From the NCBI GenBank assembly GCA_963667815.1, contig OY764021.1: a stretch of 64,000 nucleotides of DNA; one strand, 5' to 3'. A model generated the notes under the pieces. The model was not told where the DNA came from and searched no databases. It was given only the letters and a program-made list of their open reading frames with translations. Position 1 is the stretch's first letter; each line of letters starts with the position of its first letter. This DNA comes from Saccharicrinis sp963667815 (GTDB taxonomy: Bacteria; Bacteroidota; Bacteroidia; Bacteroidales; Marinilabiliaceae). Below are positions 42,718-52,304 of the stretch, in pieces. A program made the position numbers and the translations under genes.

Positions 42718-43491
42718 TTATGGTATAATTTTAAAACTATCAGCATCCAAATAAGTAGGAAATTTGCTTCTGAAAATATTTTGTTTCTCAAAGTTTAGTT
42801 CACATACTGTTATATCTTGTGTAAGACCATGTACACAACAAAAATCATCACCCTTATAATCAACCACTTTTGATCCACCTGAATAATAAATCCCGTCACC
42901 TTTGCCAATCCTATTAACTCCTACCACAAAAGTCTGATTTTCTATTGCTCGTGCACATAATAAAGTATCCCATACCTTTTGTCTGGAAGCTGGCCAATTA
43001 GCTACATAAACCAATAAATCATAATCATTTTTATTTCTACTCCATACTGGGAAACGCAAATCATAGCATATCAAAGGCATTATTCGAACACCTAAATATT
43101 CAATAACAACTCTTTGGTCTCCTGGAACAAAATACTTTTCCTCTCCCCCCATTCTAAATAAATGTCTTTTACTGTATGTTTTAACCTTTCCATTAGGCTC
43201 AACAAAAATGGCAGTATTATATATCTTATCACTTTTGTTTATAGCCAATGAACCCATAATTGCCATATTCTTAGTTGCAGCCCATTCTTTTACCTTAGAT
43301 ATTTCATCGCCATCCATATAAACAGCATTTTTAGCAACATTCATAGAAAAGCCGGTAAAAAACATTTCCGGAAGAATAATAAGATCAACATCATCGTTGA
43401 TATGCTTTAATTTTGATTCTATTATGGTAAGATTCTTTTTTATATCCTCCCAAACAATATCAAACTGAATAATAGCAATTTTTAATTTCAT
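42718..43491 (-). CDS. Nitrilase-superfamily amidase (omega-amidase/YafV type)
   Basis: This 257-residue carbon-nitrogen hydrolase has the complete Glu-Lys-Cys triad: E42 in LIILPEMFFTGFSM, K108 in TYSKRHLFRMGGEEKYFVPG, and C142 in MPLICYDLRFPVWSRN. The sequence context around K108 and C142 matches the omega-amidase (Nit2/YafV) branch, which hydrolyses alpha-ketoglutaramate and alpha-ketosuccinamate formed by glutamine and methionine-salvage transaminases. It is cytoplasmic. It sits 33 bp downstream of the DUF4249 lipoprotein gene but is functionally unrelated by sequence. Confidence 0.9.
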   Translation of the reverse strand: MKLKIAIIQFDIVWEDIKKNLTIIESKLKHINDDVDLIILPEMFFTGFSMNVAKNAVYMDGDEISKVKEWAATKNMAIMGSLAINKSDKIYNTAIFVEPNGKVKTYSKRHLFRMGGEEKYFVPGDQRVVIEYLGVRIMPLICYDLRFPVWSRNKNDYDLLVYVANWPASRQKVWDTLLCARAIENQTFVVGVNRIGKGDGIYYSGGSKVVDYKGDDFCCVHGLTQDITVCELNFEKQNIFRSKFPTYLDADSFKIIP

Positions 43492-43524
43492 ATTTTGGCA
43501 ATTATAATAGCATTTAAACAGAAG

Positions 43525-44397
43525 TTATTCGGTCAACATATATTCAATAGATCCCAAACCAGTCCATCTACCAATTCCTCCATTTATATTAGTACTTGTA
43601 TTTTTATTTACAAAAGAAAATGGATTGGAGCTATTAGCCTGGTCTAAATATATGTCATACAATACATCGTAAGAATTTTTATCTATTGATGAAATTTTTA
43701 AAAATACGGTATCAGTACGAAAAAATTCATATCGTGGTAAATTCGTTGTTGTATCATTCTCGTTTAAATTAAGCGGATCAGGCTCTACTGTTCGATAAAT
43801 AGTTTTTTCGATTGTTGAACCATTGCTATTAAAGTCATTAAATAATGGAAATGCAGATGAGTGATAATTTCTGTCTACATTTTTAATTTTAATCTGTGTA
43901 TAATAATAGTTTAATAACATTTCATCATCATTAATAAAAGCTGTAAAATTCATGGTTGTATCTGATATTGTATTAACTACAACCTCATTTACTACAGGAA
44001 TTTCCGGAACCTTTGTTGATGCTGTAATAATTTTATCATCAACTTCAATCTTTAAATCATAAGTTACACCTACTTCCCCCTTAATATCAACACTTTTATA
44101 AACAAATGGAGGAAAAAATTCGTCTCTCCTAAATAAAGTAAGTATCTCCGACTCTCCTTTAGAAGAACTTAAAGTAACCTTGGCGTAATTTAAAAATGTA
44201 TTTCTAATTGAAGCAGAATCATAGTCCGTTAAAAAGGGTGAACTTCTCGTTAAAATTATATTGGCATAATCATTATTAGAGATAGATCCATCCACAACTA
44301 CTTTTGTTTCATACAAAGGTTGTTCTATATCAATTTCTTTGGAGCAGGCCATCAAAACGATTATTAAAGCGACAACTATGTATAAAGTTTTCTTCAT
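43525..44397 (-). CDS. DUF4249 lipoprotein
   Basis: This 290-residue protein has a lipoprotein signal (VLMAC, lipid-bearing Cys18) and the DUF4249 opening YETKVVVDGSISNNDYANIILTRSSPF. The rest is beta-rich. DUF4249 genes typically follow a TonB-dependent receptor, as here (76 bp after it), which suggests an outer-membrane partner lipoprotein in substrate uptake, analogous to SusD in position but not in fold. Substrate is unknown. Confidence 0.9.
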   Translation of the reverse strand: MKKTLYIVVALIIVLMACSKEIDIEQPLYETKVVVDGSISNNDYANIILTRSSPFLTDYDSASIRNTFLNYAKVTLSSSKGESEILTLFRRDEFFPPFVYKSVDIKGEVGVTYDLKIEVDDKIITASTKVPEIPVVNEVVVNTISDTTMNFTAFINDDEMLLNYYYTQIKIKNVDRNYHSSAFPLFNDFNSNGSTIEKTIYRTVEPDPLNLNENDTTTNLPRYEFFRTDTVFLKISSIDKNSYDVLYDIYLDQANSSNPFSFVNKNTSTNINGGIGRWTGLGSIEYMLTE

Positions 44398-44473
44398 TTA
44401 ATTAAATTTATCAGTGTTGAATAAAATATTTTTAAAGATTATTTCCATCAATGTTTCTGGTTAACTTCTTAAT

Positions 44474-46810
44474 TTAAAATTTTACTTTCCAACTTAACGA
44501 GGGTAATATTGGAAATAATGAAACTTGCTGTGCCTTTATATTTAATTCATAATTTTCTTCCCCAGTATCTATATCATAAAAAATAAAATAAGGATTGCTT
44601 CTATTCAAAACATTTATGATAGAGAAATTCAAAACAGACTCCTTAAAAAGGTTCGACTTTATATAATAGTTAACAGAAAAATCTAATCTATGGTATAACG
44701 GCATTCTAAAATTATTAATTCCATCGTAATCATTAGCAATGTTTCCCATCATCCAGTATCTGCCTACCGGAAGAGTGGCTTTATTTCCTGTCGCTAAAAT
44801 AAAAACACCACCTAAATCTATCTTTTTATTTAATTTATAACTACATAACACATTAATATCGTGCCTTCTATCATACTTTGCATCATGCCATTTACCATTA
44901 TTAAGGTTATCAAAACGTTGCTTCACCCAACCTAGAGTATATGATAAATTTGCATTAAACTTTTCTGCATTTCTTTTTAGAAAAAATTCTACTCCATATG
45001 CCTTACTCTCTCCACTGAAAAAACTATCTTCAAAATCTTCAACTTCTTCTCCTTTTACATTCAGGTTTAATACCAACTGATTTTGTTGAAATCTGGTATA
45101 TCCTTCAACTCCAATTTCCGTATTTATATGACGAAAACTTTTAAAATACCCCAAAGTAAATTGCGAAGAAACCTCTTCTGGCACTTTTTGAGTAGCAGGC
45201 ATCCAAACATCTGATGGTAATGGGATAGATGCAATAGACGTTAAATGTATATTTTGAGTTGAGTAATTACCTGACCCTTTGATTGAGGCATCATCCCGAA
45301 GTTCATAATTTATTGTAACTAATCCTTTTCCCAGAATTCTGTCTCTATCATTTTTATTATCAAAATTCAATTCTTCTGAGAAACCTGCCATTGACTTCTC
45401 TTTTAACTGATATAATTGAATTGATCCACCCAGATACATCTGTATTCGGGGAAATAAACTAAATTCATCACTCAGGAATATTTCATATATACGATGTATA
45501 TATTCACTTGATAATTTATCGTCATCACTGTTTAATGAAATATCTAAATTTTGAGGGGTAATAGTTCGCTGCTGGGCCATACCACCAAATCGAATTATTG
45601 AACTACCATACTGAAGCAAATAATCAGATCGCAATTGATAATGTTGATAATTTGTATTGAAACTTAAGTCTTGATTAACAATAGAAAGCTTTAGATCTGA
45701 ATCATATCCTGAGTACGACAATGTTGTATTCACTGAAAAATTAGTTGAAAATAGTTTCCTCCATTGTAGAGATGCACCTTCATTACCCCAACTATTATTT
45801 AAGCTTATATTATTTACTTTTCTATTGTATTTAAAATAGTCTCCACCTTTATACCATGATAAAACAAACTGATTACCATTTAACGTGTATTTTAATTTTC
45901 CGTTAAAGTCATAAAAATTAAATTTATTATTGGTAAAATAATTCTCCTTATCATTTATTATTAAATCCGCTATACTTTGAATTCCTTCAATATAGCTTCT
46001 TCTAAACCCAAAACTTACAAACCATTTGTTATTTTTAGATTTAGCCATATAACTAACATTAGATGTAATATTTCCAATATTAACCGACCAATTATTATTA
46101 CCCAATTTATTCTCTGCTGAGTTGACTATAATAGAAGATGCTAATCGTGAAGCATATCTGATCGGCGCATTCCCTTTGTAAAAAGAAACATTATCCACCA
46201 AAAATGGATTAAACACTGAATATATCCCCATTAAATGAGATGGATTCATCAATTCTATACCATCAAAAAGAATAAAATTTTGTCCCGGGGATCCGCCTCT
46301 AACATAAATTCCAGAATTTCCTTCATTGACTGATTGTATACCTGGAAGTAATTGTAAAGTTCTTACCAGGTCAGGCTCACCTAACAACGAGGGTGTACTT
46401 AGTACATCCTTCGGTTTTAATATTATTTTACCTGGAATATTTCCCTTAACAAGTGTTTCCTGATATGCCTTAACAGTAATTTCCTTTTGTAAATATTGCT
46501 TCTCTCTAAGATTAATAATGATTGGCATTTCTGTCTCAGAATCTACAAGGACAGTATCTGATTCAAATGATGTATGAAAAAAAACTAATGTAACATATCT
46601 CTGGTTCGGAATGGATATTTTAAAGAATCCAGTGGCATCAGTTACAGTGCCATTTAAGCCATCATTTAATATTACATGTACACTTGGAATCGATTCTTTA
46701 AGATCAGCATCCTGCACCACCCCTGTTATCACAAACTCTCTATTTTGACCCAACAAACAGAAACTTAAAAATAAAAATGTGATAATGGCTTGTACTCTAC
46801 AAAAAGTCAT
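44474..46810 (-). CDS. TonB-dependent receptor with carboxypeptidase-like domain
   Basis: This 778-residue outer-membrane receptor has a signal peptide (~1-22), a carboxypeptidase-regulatory-like domain (~26-105, FVITGVVQDADLKESIPSVHVIL), a plug (~118-225, with LLPGIQSVNEGNSGIYVRGGSPGQNFILFDGIEL) and a beta-barrel to the end (final residues SLSWKVKF, ending in an aromatic residue). It lacks the SusC-type features and pairs with a DUF4249 lipoprotein. Substrate is not evident: no metal-binding or sugar genes are adjacent. Confidence 0.93.
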   Translation of the reverse strand: MTFCRVQAIITFLFLSFCLLGQNREFVITGVVQDADLKESIPSVHVILNDGLNGTVTDATGFFKISIPNQRYVTLVFFHTSFESDTVLVDSETEMPIIINLREKQYLQKEITVKAYQETLVKGNIPGKIILKPKDVLSTPSLLGEPDLVRTLQLLPGIQSVNEGNSGIYVRGGSPGQNFILFDGIELMNPSHLMGIYSVFNPFLVDNVSFYKGNAPIRYASRLASSIIVNSAENKLGNNNWSVNIGNITSNVSYMAKSKNNKWFVSFGFRRSYIEGIQSIADLIINDKENYFTNNKFNFYDFNGKLKYTLNGNQFVLSWYKGGDYFKYNRKVNNISLNNSWGNEGASLQWRKLFSTNFSVNTTLSYSGYDSDLKLSIVNQDLSFNTNYQHYQLRSDYLLQYGSSIIRFGGMAQQRTITPQNLDISLNSDDDKLSSEYIHRIYEIFLSDEFSLFPRIQMYLGGSIQLYQLKEKSMAGFSEELNFDNKNDRDRILGKGLVTINYELRDDASIKGSGNYSTQNIHLTSIASIPLPSDVWMPATQKVPEEVSSQFTLGYFKSFRHINTEIGVEGYTRFQQNQLVLNLNVKGEEVEDFEDSFFSGESKAYGVEFFLKRNAEKFNANLSYTLGWVKQRFDNLNNGKWHDAKYDRRHDINVLCSYKLNKKIDLGGVFILATGNKATLPVGRYWMMGNIANDYDGINNFRMPLYHRLDFSVNYYIKSNLFKESVLNFSIINVLNRSNPYFIFYDIDTGEENYELNIKAQQVSLFPILPSLSWKVKF

Positions 46811-47043
46811 TTGTATGATTTATCGTTAGTTATTGCAAATTACAACATATTTAATTTCTCTTGCAAAATCTCCACTTAAATTATATTTATAGACTATTTG
46901 ACCATTTAAACACAAATGTTAGAATATTGAATTTTAATATTTTACAAACTTTACAATACATTCTTCGTACCACTAGCACACAACAAAGCTCTACAATGAG
47001 CAATTATTTCTTAAACTATTAACACACAATAAATTTCTATTAA

Positions 47044-48492
47044 ATGAAAAAATTATTTAAAGTAAACATTTGGATTGCAGCGCTTGCTCTATTAGTATTT
47101 GCAAGTTGTGAAGACGACAAAAAGACAGAAGAAAGTGTTGAAAATGCATTAGAGGCTGATTATTCAACTGTAACCCCTGAAGAATCAAAACAAGATGTAG
47201 AAAATGCTGCAGTAAATTTAGTTAGTCAAATTGATGCATTAGAAGACGAAGAGAGCATTGATGTAATGATTTATATGATGGACCTTATGGGAGGAGGAGA
47301 TGCTGCTGCGTCTGCCCAATTTAATATCCCATTAAAAGCAGCACAAATTCTTGCTGATGACTCAAAAAATGCAGTTGAAGTATATAATCTTCTTAAAGCA
47401 ACTTCAGAAGAAGGATTAGCTCTTAGTGATTCTTTTGCTATGCTAACAGCGACATACACTTATAATTTTGAAACATTAGATTTTGATAAAACAGAAAATG
47501 CTGACGATATCGTTATCCTGTTTCCAGGAAAAGAATCTGATTTAACAAACACTGCAGAAATTGTAATTGGTGATTTTACAGTAAAAGAAATTACTGAACC
47601 AAGAGCTGATTTTGATTTACCAGCAGGAAAAATTGAATTCCCTACAGGTTTAAAAGCTACGCTTAAGTACAATGACAATACTTTAATGAGCTATAGTTTA
47701 TCTGCTGAATATCTAAGTGACGGAACTCCTACCGCACTTGAAAATATACTTGAAGTTGGAACTTTTTCATTTACTCAAACTCTAAACCATACGCAATATC
47801 AAAGTGCTGGTTTTGATTTCAGTTTTAAAAATGGTTCTGATATATTAATCGCTTTTGGTGCAGAGATTAATGGAAATTGGTCGGAAAGTAATATAGATAA
47901 CAATACCTACGAAGAATCAGATTCATACACATGGACAGAAGAAGTTTGGAATGAATCTACAGGACAATATGAATATGTTGAACATACTGAAACTGATACA
48001 TGGACCGAAACTGATGTTGAAGAAATCATAAACAATGGTAATGCTTACTTACAGTTTATGGATTTAAAAGCTGTAGGACAAATTGATATACAAACTATTG
48101 TTAATGGTGAACAAGCATTTGAAGACGCACACCAAGGGGAATGGGATGATGCAACAGAACTAGCTGAGGCTGAAAACTTAGTTTCTCTGTTTAGTGCAAA
48201 TGCACGATTTGTATTGGTATATACTAAAGACAATACGATGCTTGCATCTTTAGAGCCTTATGTTGTTAGTGATACATATACTTACACATGGGATGGAGTT
48301 ACTTATACTGACAATGATTACTATATGGATATGCGTATGGTATTTAATGATGACTCTAAAGTATCAATGGAGACTTTTGTTGAAAATGAACTTACAGGAT
48401 TCTTCAACGCATTAAATGATTTCATTTATACATTAAACACAAACTATGGAACCGAATTCACAGAGGTTTCTATGGATAATGAACCGATGTAA
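47044..48492 (+). CDS. Acidic lipoprotein of unknown function
   Basis: This 482-residue protein has a lipoprotein signal with Cys22 (LVFASCEDDKK). The mature part is strongly acidic, with helical segments at ~35-150 and a beta-rich remainder. A Thr/Glu/Trp-rich insertion (~297-325, SYTWTEEVWNESTGQYEYVE) is notable. It contains short segments such as VGTFSFTQTLNHTQYQSAGFDFSFKNG but I recognise no family. It is monocistronic, divergent from the TonB receptor operon by 233 bp, and has its own terminator. Confidence 0.8.
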   Translation: MKKLFKVNIWIAALALLVFASCEDDKKTEESVENALEADYSTVTPEESKQDVENAAVNLVSQIDALEDEESIDVMIYMMDLMGGGDAAASAQFNIPLKAAQILADDSKNAVEVYNLLKATSEEGLALSDSFAMLTATYTYNFETLDFDKTENADDIVILFPGKESDLTNTAEIVIGDFTVKEITEPRADFDLPAGKIEFPTGLKATLKYNDNTLMSYSLSAEYLSDGTPTALENILEVGTFSFTQTLNHTQYQSAGFDFSFKNGSDILIAFGAEINGNWSESNIDNNTYEESDSYTWTEEVWNESTGQYEYVEHTETDTWTETDVEEIINNGNAYLQFMDLKAVGQIDIQTIVNGEQAFEDAHQGEWDDATELAEAENLVSLFSANARFVLVYTKDNTMLASLEPYVVSDTYTYTWDGVTYTDNDYYMDMRMVFNDDSKVSMETFVENELTGFFNALNDFIYTLNTNYGTEFTEVSMDNEPM

Positions 48493-48517
48493 TTAAGAAA
48501 TAGATATTTTATTAAAG

Positions 48518-48550
48518 AGGAGTTTCATTGATTATGAAACTCCTTTTTTT
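48518..48550 (+). terminator. Terminator of the acidic lipoprotein gene
   Basis: A perfect 11-bp stem, AGGAGTTTCAT with ATGAAACTCCT, has a 5-nt loop and is followed by T7. It abuts the stop codon of the convergent DUF819 gene. Confidence 0.88.
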
Positions 48551-49052
48551 ATATCATTTGTAAAAGTTCACTCATTAAATATCCAAGATAATTGCCTATT
48601 GCATATCCAATTATACCAACTGTTATTCCGGGTATAATAACTTCTTTGTTTTTTATTGCTCCTGCAACCACAGGAACAAAAGGAGGACTACATATTAATG
48701 ATACAGAGGTTACCATAACTGTATCTGCATCTACATTAAATACTCTGGATAGAATAATATGTAGTATTGTAGAACCAAAAACTGCAAATCCTACATAGTA
48801 GAACAGTGATGAATTAATATGGGTAAGTTCAGATAAGTTGAGTTTTGATGCTACTACCACACTAAAAACCAAAATAAAATACATTCCTAAATTAAAGGTT
48901 TTAGGTATTGCATTTACTTTTTTAATAAATGATGCTATAATAGCCAACGTTGTAATTGATAAAATAAACACAGCCATTTTTGATTTTTCAACTACTAATT
49001 GCATTAAACCACCGCCCAGGGCAACTATTATAATAGTTAATCCCAAAGCCAT
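48549..49052 (-). CDS. DUF819 membrane protein, C-terminal half (separate frame)
   Basis: This 167-residue frame encodes the C-terminal half of a DUF819 permease-like protein: about five membrane spans, with SLICSPPFVPVVAGAIKNKEV and VGIIGYAIGNYLGYLMSELL at the end. Its ATG overlaps the stop codon of the N-terminal half (TAATG). Before that ATG the same frame reads QNIRPLL and is open up to an A AAA AAC heptamer in the upstream gene, so the natural product is probably joined to the first half by a -1 shift. It may also be made separately by translational coupling. Confidence 0.8.
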   Translation of the reverse strand: MALGLTIIIVALGGGLMQLVVEKSKMAVFILSITTLAIIASFIKKVNAIPKTFNLGMYFILVFSVVVASKLNLSELTHINSSLFYYVGFAVFGSTILHIILSRVFNVDADTVMVTSVSLICSPPFVPVVAGAIKNKEVIIPGITVGIIGYAIGNYLGYLMSELLQMI

Positions 49053-49693
49053 TAATAAAGGCCTGATGTTCTGTTTTTTAATATACCTCCAAATAACTCA
49101 TTATCTATCACTTGATCAGGTAATTCTGAATTACTTGACTTTTTAAAAGATGGAAGAACTAATTCATATACATTTTTCCCAAAGGTAATCAGAAAAAACA
49201 GGTGTATTGTTGAAAAGAACATATCATAAGTATGTACTGTAATATAACTTGATGGATCTACATTCAGCACCATTTTTAACGCTGCTAAATTTGGTGTTCC
49301 ACCAGTATAAACACCACATAACAAAGCCGATATTTTATAAAATGATTCATCTCCATCATTAAAAGCCACATATCCTACAGAAACTACAATCACAACACTG
49401 ATCAATGCAGCCAATAATGAAAATAACGTTTTACGCGCTAACAACAATGTTTTTTTAAAATCACTGGAATAGAGCAATAATGGAATTCCCAAAGGTATAC
49501 ATATTGACATGATTGCTTCCTGAATATGCTCAATTTGTTCACCCTTTAATAATCCTGTGGAAACCATAATAACACCGGCTACATAGGCCAATAGTACAGT
49601 GCCAATCTTGTTTAAAAATGAATATTTATAGCACAACCAAAGTAAAAAAAAGGGAATAAGAAAATATAATAAAACAATAAATACTGAGTACAT
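49052..49693 (-). CDS. DUF819 membrane protein, N-terminal half (frame ends early)
   Basis: This 213-residue frame has about six membrane spans and the DUF819 landmark GVYTGGTPNLAALKMVL (~145-161). Normal DUF819 proteins are about 380-420 residues. This one ends at GGILKNRTSGLY just where the cytoplasmic loop should lead into the second half. Joining to the next frame would give about 380 residues. DUF819 proteins are predicted transporters of unknown substrate. The gene follows the PBP4 gene by 6 bp, so it belongs to the same operon as PBP4 and the DUF6340 lipoprotein. Confidence 0.82.
   Translation of the reverse strand: MYSVFIVLLYFLIPFFLLWLCYKYSFLNKIGTVLLAYVAGVIMVSTGLLKGEQIEHIQEAIMSICIPLGIPLLLYSSDFKKTLLLARKTLFSLLAALISVVIVVSVGYVAFNDGDESFYKISALLCGVYTGGTPNLAALKMVLNVDPSSYITVHTYDMFFSTIHLFFLITFGKNVYELVLPSFKKSSNSELPDQVIDNELFGGILKNRTSGLY
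49073..49079 (-). promoter_or_regulatory. Slippery heptamer A AAA AAC in the DUF819 gene
   Basis: On the minus strand the zero frame reads TTA AAA AAC AGA. The A AAA AAC heptamer fits X XXY YYZ. A -1 shift continues as CAG AAC ATC AGG CCT in the frame of the C-terminal half. GGAGG lies 6 nt before the heptamer. The site is 19 nt before the zero-frame stop. Confidence 0.5.
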
Positions 49694-49699
49694 AATTAA

Positions 49700-51088
49700 T
49701 TAATATCCTAAAATATAGTTTGTTAAGGATTCATCCATACTATTTCTTACCTCTTTGGTTGATACAAGATAATTATTCGCTATTACACAGAAAGCCTGAT
49801 AATTACCCAACTTATTAATGTAGTAACCACAGTAACCTAAAACGCCTTCCATTGATCCACTTTTACCAAAAACTCTACCTCGTAACTTTGGATTTTTAAA
49901 CACTGATTTTAAAGTCCCAGATTGACCACCAATAGCAAGTGACGATTTGAAAACATCATAATATTTACTCTTACTTTTCATCCAAATCAACAACTCAACC
50001 ATTCCTTCAGTAGTAACAAGATTTTTGGGTGTTAAACCACTTCCATCTCTTAACCTAAAGTGCTTATCAAAATCTATTTTATCACGCCAAAAGTCCTTGA
50101 TAATTTGAACTCCAATATCCCATGAATATTCGTCCTTAAATTCTTTTGCCAATGATAAAAGAAGAACATCGGCAAATAAGTTATGACTTTTATGGTTAAC
50201 AACCTTAATTATTTCAGCTAATTTAGGTGATTGATATATACAAATGATTCTACTTTGTTTGATTTCATCTTCAGTATACTTTACTCTATGAATTTCAATA
50301 TTATTCTTTATTAAATAATGAGATAACTCGTTAGCAAAAACTTGTTTTGTATCAGGCATTGCTGCTTTTATAACAAATGAGGATCTATTTGCAGGTATTG
50401 ACCCTTCAATCCACCATTTTTCCATATCCGGAAGACCATATACATATGCACTATCTTTATTATGAGAAGCTGATAGTACTCTACAATCTAACTGATAAGG
50501 ATCTATTTCAGGCTTTACAGAAATAACCTTACAAACACTTCCAACTTCTTTTGAAGCTAAAGTAACCTTTACAGTATTATCTCTCCAATTAAAACCCCGT
50601 GGATATGCGCCATAATAATTTCCTATATCTTCCCATAATCTGGGAGATGAATATCCAATGTCAGCAGATTCAACAAACACCCTACCTTTAATGGTATGAA
50701 TTCCCTCTTTTTTAAGACATTCTATAATCCTATCAAAAAGAAGTTCAGGCTTTGTCTGATCAAAATATTTTGACCCTAAAGTAGGGTCTCCTCCGCCCTT
50801 TATAACAATATCTCCGTTTAATTGTCCATCAGTAACATTACCTGTACACACTATCTTTGTGTTAAAAGTATAATCCGGACCTAATAATTCAAGAGCTGTT
50901 GCTGTAGTAATAATCTTTGTTAATGAGGCTGGAATTAGCCTTAACTGAGAATTCTGTGAAACAATTTCGTTTTCTGATTCAACATCACTAATCGTCATTG
51001 AAACCAATGCTCCTTTATCAGAAATATTTAGTTGACCATATCCACTAATCGAAATAATAATATAAATAAGAATTACAAAACACTTCAT
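49700..51088 (-). CDS. dacB: D-alanyl-D-alanine carboxypeptidase/endopeptidase (PBP4 family)
   Basis: This 462-residue exported class C-type low-molecular-weight penicillin-binding protein has a signal peptide (~1-19, ending YGQ). The catalytic SxxK is S55-K58 in LIPASLTKIITT, the SxN motif is SHN in VVNHKSHNLFADVLL, and the KTG-equivalent is KSG in VFGKSGSMEGVLGY. PBP4 enzymes trim pentapeptides and cut cross-links in peptidoglycan. It overlaps the upstream DUF6340 gene by 4 bp (ATGA) and precedes the DUF819 gene by 6 bp. Confidence 0.93.
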   Translation of the reverse strand: MKCFVILIYIIISISGYGQLNISDKGALVSMTISDVESENEIVSQNSQLRLIPASLTKIITTATALELLGPDYTFNTKIVCTGNVTDGQLNGDIVIKGGGDPTLGSKYFDQTKPELLFDRIIECLKKEGIHTIKGRVFVESADIGYSSPRLWEDIGNYYGAYPRGFNWRDNTVKVTLASKEVGSVCKVISVKPEIDPYQLDCRVLSASHNKDSAYVYGLPDMEKWWIEGSIPANRSSFVIKAAMPDTKQVFANELSHYLIKNNIEIHRVKYTEDEIKQSRIICIYQSPKLAEIIKVVNHKSHNLFADVLLLSLAKEFKDEYSWDIGVQIIKDFWRDKIDFDKHFRLRDGSGLTPKNLVTTEGMVELLIWMKSKSKYYDVFKSSLAIGGQSGTLKSVFKNPKLRGRVFGKSGSMEGVLGYCGYYINKLGNYQAFCVIANNYLVSTKEVRNSMDESLTNYILGY

Positions 51089-52125
51089 TCTCCACCTCCA
51101 ACTTGAATCTTTAACTCTTCAATTACATCCAATCGCTGATCCATATATAAAGAATAGAGTAATAATCGTTTTTTTTCCGCTTTAGCACGTCCACTTGATA
51201 ATTCAGAAACAATATCCAAACCTTCTATTAACCAATAGGCTGCAGATTTATAGTCTCCCTGAACTTCTGATGCCAGAGCCAGATTATATGCAGCTCGTGA
51301 TTTTATAAGTTTTTTAGAGTTATCAAATACATATTTCCATAATTTAATAGCCTCTCCCCAATTACTGTTTCTTACATGTTCAGCAGCTTGCATAAAATAG
51401 AAATTACCCGTTGTATAAAAAATTCTCTTTTCTGTTTCCCAGAAAGGGGCAATATCATTTGCAGCTTTCTCACCAATATAGTTAGCCAAGTCAGCCAAAC
51501 CTTGTCGCAAATTAGGCAGGTTTTGTGCAACATAGGATAATCCATTTCCATATACACTCCATGAAATAGTATCACTGCTTACCTTACTAAAAATTAAGGA
51601 ACGATTTAAATTATTATACCCTCTATATAAAACAGATGAGTTAGCATCTAAATATCCATACATGTTACCATCATATAAATTCTCAACTTTAATATTCGTC
51701 TTATATAAATAGTCATCAATTGACACAACAGCCTGAGCACCATATTTTTTACATAACTCATTTACCATACTCCATGATAAAAAAGTACTATCTGACAGAC
51801 CACTGCGGCGTAAAGAAATATCATGCACATAAACCGTATCAAAAAAGTTACGCTGCTCCAGTTCATATTTTAATCCGTCTAAAACAATATCAGGAAAATC
51901 ATCTTTCCAAATTGTATCAATAGAATATGCACCGGAAGGAACAGATATTTTATGAATATTTTCATCTCGATATGCCAGTGAATTATCAACCAAAACAATG
52001 GATTTTATCTCCGGCTGAAAAGTATATTTAGCTGGCATTAAAACATCAATACTCAATTGTTCATAGGTTGAACATGAAATCAAGAATGGAATAAATAGAA
52101 GAACAAACAGATATTTTGCTTTCAT
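51085..52125 (-). CDS. DUF6340 lipoprotein with TPR-like C-terminus
   Basis: This 346-residue protein has a lipoprotein signal with Cys18 (FLISCSTYEQLS) and a conserved N-terminal opening (DVLMPAKYTFQPEIKSIVLVDNS) of the DUF6340 family. It ends in a helical, TPR-like C-terminal region (~245-340: NWGEAIKLWKYVF, RAAYNLALASEVQGDYKSAAYW). It is the first gene of a three-gene operon with PBP4 and DUF819, which suggests a cell-envelope role. Function is not known. Confidence 0.87.
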   Translation of the reverse strand: MKAKYLFVLLFIPFLISCSTYEQLSIDVLMPAKYTFQPEIKSIVLVDNSLAYRDENIHKISVPSGAYSIDTIWKDDFPDIVLDGLKYELEQRNFFDTVYVHDISLRRSGLSDSTFLSWSMVNELCKKYGAQAVVSIDDYLYKTNIKVENLYDGNMYGYLDANSSVLYRGYNNLNRSLIFSKVSSDTISWSVYGNGLSYVAQNLPNLRQGLADLANYIGEKAANDIAPFWETEKRIFYTTGNFYFMQAAEHVRNSNWGEAIKLWKYVFDNSKKLIKSRAAYNLALASEVQGDYKSAAYWLIEGLDIVSELSSGRAKAEKKRLLLYSLYMDQRLDVIEELKIQVGGGE

Positions 52126-52161
52126 ATGCTTAATTAATCATTCATTTTTTGATATAATACT

Positions 52162-52207
52162 ACAAATATAAGAATGCTGCTATGTTAGCTGCTATTCTTA
52201 TATTTGT
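52162..52207 (-). terminator. Strong hairpin downstream of the alcohol dehydrogenase gene
   Basis: A perfect 14-bp inverted repeat, ACAAATATAAGAAT (52162-52175) with ATTCTTATATTTGT (52194-52207), encloses 18 nt. A second small dyad, TAACATTA-N7-TAATGTTA, lies at 52212-52234. They sit in the 179-bp gap between the dehydrogenase stop and the DUF6340 start, about 100 bp past the stop, and lack a T tract. They could instead be a regulatory site for the DUF6340 operon. Confidence 0.45.
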
Positions 52208-52304
52208 TTAATAACATTACGATCTATAATGTTATGCTAATTCTATCCCCTCTTTCAACGATCCCAGTAATGTAAAATTGTTTAACAAATATCTTGCCGA
52301 ATGA

